Origin: Granulicella sp. 5B5
GTDB lineage: Bacteria > Acidobacteriota > Terriglobia > Terriglobales > Acidobacteriaceae
Assembly: GCF_014083945.1 (NCBI RefSeq)
Contig: NZ_CP046444.1
Coordinates: 1-64,000, forward strand
Direction of reading: 5' to 3'
DNA length: 64,000 nt
Positions 58,459 to 64,000 of the stretch are shown in pieces (position 1 is the stretch's first letter; every line of letters begins with the position of its first letter). The position numbers and the translations under genes are program-made. The notes under the pieces were generated by a model. The model saw only the letters and a list, made by a program, of their open reading frames with translations, made no database searches and was not told the DNA's origin.

Positions 58459-59834
58459 TGCGCTCCCTCCTTAGACGCAAGATCGCGGCTCGCCGCCTGC
58501 GGCACGCGCCCAAATGCTTGCTTCGTAATCACCCTCTCGCCGCCCATATACGGCACCAGCGCCTCGGGCACCTTCACGCTGCCATCCGCCTGCTGATAGT
58601 TCTCCAGGATCGCCAGGTAGGTCCGTCCCACGGCCAGCCCGCTGCCGTTCAACGTATGCACAAACTCCGCCTTCTTCGCACCAGCGGCCTTGTACCGGAT
58701 GTTCGCCCGCCGCGCCTGGAACGCCTCAAAGTTTGAGCACGAGCTGATCTCGCGATACGTCTGTTGCCCCGGCAGCCAAACCTCCAGGTCATACGTCTTT
58801 GCCGAGCTGAAACCCATATCTCCCGTGCACAGCAGCATTCGCCGGTAGGGAAGTCCCAGCATCTCAAGTACCGTCTCCGCGTTCCGCGTCAGGTTCTCAT
58901 GCTCGGCGTAGCTCTCCTCCGGTGTCGTGAACTTCACCAGCTCCACCTTCTGGAACTGGTGCTGCCGGATCATCCCGCGTACGTCCTTGCCATAGCTTCC
59001 AGCCTCGCTGCGGAAGCAAGGCGTATACGCCACAAAGCTGATCGTCCCATTCGACAGGTCAATCGTCTCGTCACGAAAGATGTTCGTCACCGGCACCTCG
59101 GCCGTCGGAATCATCCAGTGATCGTTCTCCTGCAACTCGCCCGGCACATACGGACCTTTGTCGTCGCAGTGGAACAGGTCTTCCGCAAACTTAGGCAGCT
59201 GCCCCGTCCCAAACAAACTCTTCGAGTTCACCATGAAGGGCGGCAGCACCTCGGCATACCCATGCTCCCGAGTATGCAGGTCGAGCATAAAGTTCGCCAG
59301 CGCCCGCTCCAGCCGAGCCCCCGCCCCAAAGTGCACCACAAACCGGGACCCAGAGATCTTGGCCCCACGCTCAAAGTCCACAATCCCCAGCGCCTCACCC
59401 AGCGCCACATGGTCCTTCGCCTCAAAGTCGAACTTCGCCGGCTCGCCCCAGGTCTTCTCGCACCGATTGTCATGCTCACTCTTGCCCGCCGGTACAGACT
59501 CATGTGGCAGGTTCGGCACACTCTCCATCAGCGTCCGCAGCTTCTCATCCGCTGTCGCCGCTGTTGCCTCCAGCGCCTCGGTCTTCTCCTTCAGCGCTCC
59601 CACCTGCGCGCTCACCGCGGCGACATCGCCGCCCTCGCGCTTCAGCCGCCCAAACTCCGCCGATAGAGCATTCCGCTGTGCCTTCAGCGTCTCTACCTCT
59701 GTAATGGCAGCTCGGCGCTCCGCATCCAGCGTCGCAAACCCCGCCAGCAGCCCCGGATCGACACCCCGGAGCCTCAACTTCTCTTCGACCAGCGGGAGAT
59801 TAGCCCGTACAAATCCCAGATCCAACATATCCAA
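58455..59834 (-). CDS. serS: Seryl-tRNA synthetase
   Basis: 459 residues. N-terminal coiled-coil arm (residues about 30-105, rich in Glu, Lys and Ala) that grips the long arm of tRNA-Ser, then a class II core: [17 protein letters not shown] (TxE serine-binding loop), [20 protein letters not shown] (motif 2), [19 protein letters not shown], and [20 protein letters not shown] (motif 3). A standard single-domain enzyme, first in its operon. Confidence 0.97.
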   Translation of the reverse strand: MDMLDLGFVRANLPLVEEKLRLRGVDPGLLAGFATLDAERRAAITEVETLKAQRNALSAEFGRLKREGGDVAAVSAQVGALKEKTEALEATAATADEKLRTLMESVPNLPHESVPAGKSEHDNRCEKTWGEPAKFDFEAKDHVALGEALGIVDFERGAKISGSRFVVHFGAGARLERALANFMLDLHTREHGYAEVLPPFMVNSKSLFGTGQLPKFAEDLFHCDDKGPYVPGELQENDHWMIPTAEVPVTNIFRDETIDLSNGTISFVAYTPCFRSEAGSYGKDVRGMIRQHQFQKVELVKFTTPEESYAEHENLTRNAETVLEMLGLPYRRMLLCTGDMGFSSAKTYDLEVWLPGQQTYREISSCSNFEAFQARRANIRYKAAGAKKAEFVHTLNGSGLAVGRTYLAILENYQQADGSVKVPEALVPYMGGERVITKQAFGRVPQAASRDLASKEGAQ

Positions 59835-60184
59835 ACCATTCTAGCTGTTCATGCCCGTGGATAAGGCGCCACAACGACTTCCGCCGGTCACACTGACCAG
59901 ACTCGCTTGACACCGCCATTACAATAGAAGCAGCGAAACGAAGATCGCGCGGCACCCGCCGGGCTCTTTATTATCACCTCGGCCCAGGCCGAAGCTAACC
60001 CTTTATGGCTGCGGATCATACAGCCTTTGACAACCAGATGGGTGACGTTTTCAAGTCCCAGAAAGGGGTTCCACCCCTAACTCCAATCGGCTGCGGAACA
60101 TAGCCCCAAAACCGGGGGAGGGTCCCCGTCCAAACCTGTCACTATTCAGTTACCCACCGCGCAACCGGCTAAACTGGATACGAA
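59835..60184. other. Divergent intergenic region serS / purH
   Basis: 350 bp holding the promoters of both genes and, at 60071-60129, the second copy of repeat B. No gene was found. A CCTCGGCCCAGGCCGAAG inverted repeat (around 59980) is visible. I see no PurR-like or riboswitch signature that I could name. Confidence 0.5.
60071..60129. repeat. Dispersed intergenic repeat B, copy 2
   Basis: CCACCCCTAACTCCAATCGG, GCTGCGGA, CCCCAAAACCGGGGGAGGG; partner at 27301-27366. The two share start, middle and end, with substitutions in between. Confidence 0.6.
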
Positions 60185-61744
60185 ATGTCAGGACTCAAGC
60201 CCGTTCGCCGCGCCCTCCTCTCTGTGACCGACAAATCTGGTCTGGTCGACTTCGCCACCGCCCTCGCCGCCCACGGCGTCGACCTGGTCTCCACCGGAGG
60301 CACCGCGAAGGCCCTCCGCGACGCCGGCCTGTCGGTCTCCGACATCTCCGACCTCACCGGCTTCCCGGAGATGCTCGACGGCCGCGTCAAGACCCTGCAC
60401 CCCAAGGTGCACGGCGGCCTGCTTCACCGCCGCGAAGACCCTGCCCACGTAGCTGCGGTCAACGAGCACGGCATCCTGCCCATCGACATGGTCGTGGTCA
60501 ACCTCTATGCCTTCGAGAAGACCGCCTCAAAGCCCGGCGTCGAGTTTCACGAGATCATCGAGAACATCGACATCGGCGGCCCCTCCATGCTCCGCTCCGC
60601 CGCCAAAAACTTCGAGGACGTCGCCGTCGTCACCAGCGTCGCCGACTACCCGGCACTGATCGAAGAGCTCAAGGCCAACAACGGCCAGCTAACGCACGAG
60701 ACCCGCTGGCGCCTCGCCCGCGCCGCCTTCGCCACCACGGCCGCCTACGACTCGGCCATCGCGAACACCCTCGAAGCGATGGTGCTGGAGCCAAAGCAGC
60801 CGATGCCGACCCTGCGCATCGTCGAGAGCCTCAAGGCCCCGCTGCGCTACGGCGAGAACCCGCACCAATCCGCAGCCCTCTACACCGACGGCACCGCACT
60901 CGGCATCGCCAACGCCGAACAGCTGCAGGGCAAGGAACTCAGCTACAACAACCTCGTCGACCTCGACGCCTGCTGGGCACTTACCAGCGAGTTCGACGAG
61001 TGCGCCGTAGCCATCATCAAGCACACCAACCCCTGCGGCGTAGGCCAGGGCGCAACCCTGGTGGAGGCCTACCTCCGCGCACTTGAAAGCGATCCCCTCT
61101 CCGCCTTCGGCGGCGTCATCGGCGTCAACCGCACGGTGGACGAGCCCACCGCGAAGGAGATGGCCAAACTCTTCGTCGAGGCCATCGTCGCCCCGGACTT
61201 TACGCCCGAGGCGCTCGCCGTCCTCGCCACCAAGAAGAACCTCCGCGTCCTGCGCATCCAGCCCGCGCAGCCCTCGAAGGTCATCAAGCAGATCTCGGGA
61301 GGCTTCCTCGTCCAGGACGAAGACCGTGCCTCCGTAACGGCCGAAACCATCACCATCCCGACCAGGCGCCAGCCGACACCCGAAGAGCTGGCCACCCTGC
61401 TCTTCGCCTGGAAGGTCTGTAAGCACGTCAAGTCGAACGCAATCCTCTATGCCCGTCGCCAGAAGGGCTTCGGCCAGTCCGTTGGCGTTGGCGCCGGCCA
61501 GATGAGCCGTGTGGACGCCGCTAAGTTCGGTGCCATGAAGGCGGTACTACCGCTCGAGGGCACAGTCGCCGCGTCAGACGCCTTCTTCCCCTTCGCGGAT
61601 GGCCTGGAGGCCATCGCCAAAGCCGGTGCCACCGCCATCATCCAACCGGGTGGCTCCGTCCGCGACGAAGAAGTCATCGCGGCAGCCGATAAACTCGGCT
61701 TAGCAATGGTCTTTACCGGAATCCGCCACTTCCGTCACGGTTAG
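60185..61744 (+). CDS. purH: Bifunctional AICAR transformylase / IMP cyclohydrolase
   Basis: 519 residues. The last two steps of purine synthesis. IMP cyclohydrolase domain (residues 1-200): [54 protein letters not shown]. Transformylase domain (200-519): [46 protein letters not shown] with the catalytic Lys-His, and [19 protein letters not shown]. Length is typical. Confidence 0.97.
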   Translation: MSGLKPVRRALLSVTDKSGLVDFATALAAHGVDLVSTGGTAKALRDAGLSVSDISDLTGFPEMLDGRVKTLHPKVHGGLLHRREDPAHVAAVNEHGILPIDMVVVNLYAFEKTASKPGVEFHEIIENIDIGGPSMLRSAAKNFEDVAVVTSVADYPALIEELKANNGQLTHETRWRLARAAFATTAAYDSAIANTLEAMVLEPKQPMPTLRIVESLKAPLRYGENPHQSAALYTDGTALGIANAEQLQGKELSYNNLVDLDACWALTSEFDECAVAIIKHTNPCGVGQGATLVEAYLRALESDPLSAFGGVIGVNRTVDEPTAKEMAKLFVEAIVAPDFTPEALAVLATKKNLRVLRIQPAQPSKVIKQISGGFLVQDEDRASVTAETITIPTRRQPTPEELATLLFAWKVCKHVKSNAILYARRQKGFGQSVGVGAGQMSRVDAAKFGAMKAVLPLEGTVAASDAFFPFADGLEAIAKAGATAIIQPGGSVRDEEVIAAADKLGLAMVFTGIRHFRHG

Positions 61745-61870
61745 CCCGCGAGGTCGATTGGGCAAGCGGCATCCAAAAGCTGTAAAGTACGTCTAACTGC
61801 ATGTGTGCGTGCTGTGAACGCCTGGTACGACCACAGTGGCTCGTCTGCCCTATCCGAGGACTTCAATCGC

Positions 61871-63958
61871 ATGACCGGAACCCTTCGCGCATCTTTCTTT
61901 GGTCTCACGACTGCCGCACTACTGGGTTTTCTCTCCGCTTCACAGGCCTATGCGCAGAAGGACACACAGGTGAAGTCCGCCGCGACGGATTCGGCGCCAG
62001 ATCGTGCCTCAGCGTACTACCACTACGGCCTGGCCAAGCTCTACGAGAATCAGGCAGTTGCCAACGGCCGTCAGGACCTGGCAACCCAGGCCATCGAGCA
62101 GTACAAACTGGCCTTGGATGCCGACCCGACATCTCCAGCTCTGCAGGATGGTCTTGCAACGTTGTACTTCCGTCTCGGCCGCATTCGCGAGGCGGTGGCA
62201 GCGGCTCAGGATCAGGTCACAAAGCACCCCGACGACGTGGATGCTCACGAACTGCTAGGACGTGTCTACCTCCGCTCTCTTGGCGACGGGCAAGGGCCGC
62301 AGGCGAATGACATGCTGCAGGCCTCCATTAAGGAGTACGAGAAGATCGTTCAGCTCAAGCCGAAGGATCTTGAGACTCGCCTGCTGCTTGGACAACTCTA
62401 CGGGCTCAATCACGACTCCACGAAAGCCGAGATGGAGTTCAAGGAAGCCCAGAAGATCGACAGCACCTCCGAAGAGGTGGTTCTGAGCATGGCTCGCCTC
62501 TACTCCGAGCAGGGAGAGATGGAGAAGGCTGCGGATGTCATCGCGGCTGTTCCTGCGACGGACCGAACGGCCCGCGAAGACTTCGCGCTGGCGGGTATTT
62601 ATGACACGCTCAAGAAGCCGAAGGACGCAGCTGCTGCGTATCAGGCGACCGTCGATCTCGATCCAGACAACACGGATGCCAAACGTGGCCTGGCTGCGGC
62701 GTTAACAGCCGCAGGCAACATGGATGCAGCGTCCAAAATCTACTCGCAGATACTCGGCTCCGACCCTCAGGACCCGCAGGCACTGATTCACCAGGCTGAG
62801 ATTCAACGGCAGCAGGGAGAGTACGAAAAGTCTCTTGCTACCTTGAAGACAGCCCAATCTCTTGTTGCGGAGAATCCAGAGATAAGCTTTAACCAGGCGC
62901 TGGATTATGACGCGCTCGGCCGGTATAACGACTCGATTCAGATTCTTCGGGCGATTCTAACGGCAACTGCAAACAGCAACGGAAAGTACTCAGATGGGGA
63001 ACTGACGAATCGCTCCATATTTCTCGACAGGCTCGGTATTGTGTGCCGTGAAGCCGGTCGCACAGACGAAGCCGTCGATGCGTATAAACAGATGGCTGCG
63101 CTCGGTGGCGACTATCAGGCCCGTGGCACAGATGGCCAGGTCCAAGCCTATCGCGATGCTCATGAGTGGAAGCAAGCTCTTCAGGTATCTGCCCAGGCTG
63201 CAAAGGCAATGCCTGCGAATCAGGACGTTCAGCTTACCTATGCCAGTCAGCTCGCAGATAGTGGCAAGGTTGACGACGGCCTGAAGGTCGCTGATGCGCA
63301 GTTGAAGGGCAACGCTGACGATCGCGACGTGTTATTCACGATCTCTGACATCCAGATTCGTGCAAAGCGTTGGAAGGACGCAGCGATGACGCTGGACAAA
63401 GCCGAAGCATTGGCTTCAAAGCCCGAACAAAAAGTATTTGTCTACTATTCGCGGGCCTCTCTGGACGAAAGCCAGAAGATGTTCGACGCAGCCGAGGTGG
63501 AGCTGCGTAAAGGGTTGGCGATCGAGCCCGACAACGCAGCTCTGGAGAACTATCTCGGATACCTGTTCGCTGAACGTGGCGTTCACCTGGACGAGGCCGT
63601 CACCATGTTGAAAAAGGCCGTAGCCTTCGATCCGCAAAACGGAGCGTATCTCGATTCGTTGTCCTGGGCATATTTCAAGCAGGGTCAGTACGCCCTCGCA
63701 GAAGACTACTCTCGCAGGGCTAAGCTCCGTCTAGGAAACGATCCTGCTGTACTCGACCATCTAGGTGAGATCGATGCCAAGAACGGTAAGCTGCAGCAGG
63801 CGATCGATGAATGGCAGAAGTCGCTGCAGTCCTACTCCACGTCGTTGGCTCCTGAGGCCGATCCAGCTGACGTTGCCAAGGTGCAGCGGAAGCTTGAGAC
63901 AGCACGCGTGCGACTGGCCCATGCTAATCCGGGCCCTTCCTCAACAGCGAAACCCTGA
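61871..63958 (+). CDS. Secreted TPR-repeat protein
   Basis: 695 residues from ATG MTGTLRASFFGLTTAALLGF, a Sec signal peptide ending near SQAYAQ; the frame is open 22 codons upstream but the signal starts here. About a dozen tetratricopeptide repeats cover residues 45-665 (for example DPTSPALQDGLATLYFRLGR, DPDNTDAKRGLAAALTAAG, PDNAALENYLGYLFAERG). It probably is a periplasmic scaffold. The paired repeats ALENYLGYLFAERG and YLDSLSWAYFKQGQY are like those of acidobacterial and delta-proteobacterial outer-membrane TPR proteins. The neighbour purH is unrelated. Confidence 0.85.
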   Translation: MTGTLRASFFGLTTAALLGFLSASQAYAQKDTQVKSAATDSAPDRASAYYHYGLAKLYENQAVANGRQDLATQAIEQYKLALDADPTSPALQDGLATLYFRLGRIREAVAAAQDQVTKHPDDVDAHELLGRVYLRSLGDGQGPQANDMLQASIKEYEKIVQLKPKDLETRLLLGQLYGLNHDSTKAEMEFKEAQKIDSTSEEVVLSMARLYSEQGEMEKAADVIAAVPATDRTAREDFALAGIYDTLKKPKDAAAAYQATVDLDPDNTDAKRGLAAALTAAGNMDAASKIYSQILGSDPQDPQALIHQAEIQRQQGEYEKSLATLKTAQSLVAENPEISFNQALDYDALGRYNDSIQILRAILTATANSNGKYSDGELTNRSIFLDRLGIVCREAGRTDEAVDAYKQMAALGGDYQARGTDGQVQAYRDAHEWKQALQVSAQAAKAMPANQDVQLTYASQLADSGKVDDGLKVADAQLKGNADDRDVLFTISDIQIRAKRWKDAAMTLDKAEALASKPEQKVFVYYSRASLDESQKMFDAAEVELRKGLAIEPDNAALENYLGYLFAERGVHLDEAVTMLKKAVAFDPQNGAYLDSLSWAYFKQGQYALAEDYSRRAKLRLGNDPAVLDHLGEIDAKNGKLQQAIDEWQKSLQSYSTSLAPEADPADVAKVQRKLETARVRLAHANPGPSSTAKP

Positions 63959-64000
63959 CCAAAGCTGCCTCGCACGTTACACTCATAAGGAATGGATTTT

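Overview
The window looks like part of a chromosome of a GC-rich, probably aerobic soil bacterium, most likely an Acidobacteriota (Acidobacteriaceae-like). This placement is an inference. It rests on a large YD-repeat Rhs protein next to an MBG/Ig-like protein, a TreS-maltokinase fusion, a NADH-module-less nuo operon with two nuoM genes, and several families of short intergenic repeats. No rRNA, CRISPR array or classical insertion sequence was seen.

Left part (1 to about 26.8 kb) is an accessory island. Its core is a 12,847-bp unit (5734-18580) that looks like a mobilizable element: a MobF relaxase-helicase, a TrwB/TraD-type coupling protein and a ribbon-helix-helix relaxosome protein in the same gene order as trwABC of R388, a candidate oriT, a primase-ATPase, a tyrosine recombinase and an Xre regulator with a palindromic operator. 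No type IV secretion genes are visible. The first 5,733 bp of the window repeat the right-hand 5,734 bp of this unit almost perfectly (one C missing in the left relaxase), so the unit is present in tandem, or the assembly has collapsed or joined a circular form. The repeat ends abruptly inside the toxin-tip codons of an Rhs gene, at the 13-mer CTGTTGTTGGGCC. The same 13-mer stands at all three Rhs tips in the window. The unit therefore carries its own Rhs tip plus a secreted immunity-like protein and is fused in frame to the resident 5-kb Rhs core; a second orphan tip with its own secreted partner lies at the other end. Both tips read like divergent SleB-type cell-wall hydrolases. A mobilizable element that swaps Rhs toxin tips is the most interesting hypothesis here. 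A second tyrosine recombinase (25322-26743) and tRNA-Glu(CTC) mark the right edge of the island.

Middle part (27-46 kb): a membrane protein, a glycosyltransferase-like protein and trehalose synthase-maltokinase, an RraA-fold protein, then a long minus-strand operon nuoA-B-C-D-I-H-J-K-L-M2-M1-N for a complex I lacking NuoE, NuoF and NuoG, with two consecutive NuoM-type antiporter subunits.

Right part (46-64 kb): isocitrate dehydrogenase, a GntR/FCD regulator, a VOC protein, a frameshifted small lipoprotein, a LuxR-type regulator with a degenerate receiver, delta-1-pyrroline-5-carboxylate dehydrogenase, a three-domain GH18-like/deacetylase/glycosyltransferase fusion, a GT39-like membrane glycosyltransferase, a serS-orf-lolA-like operon, purH and a secreted TPR protein.
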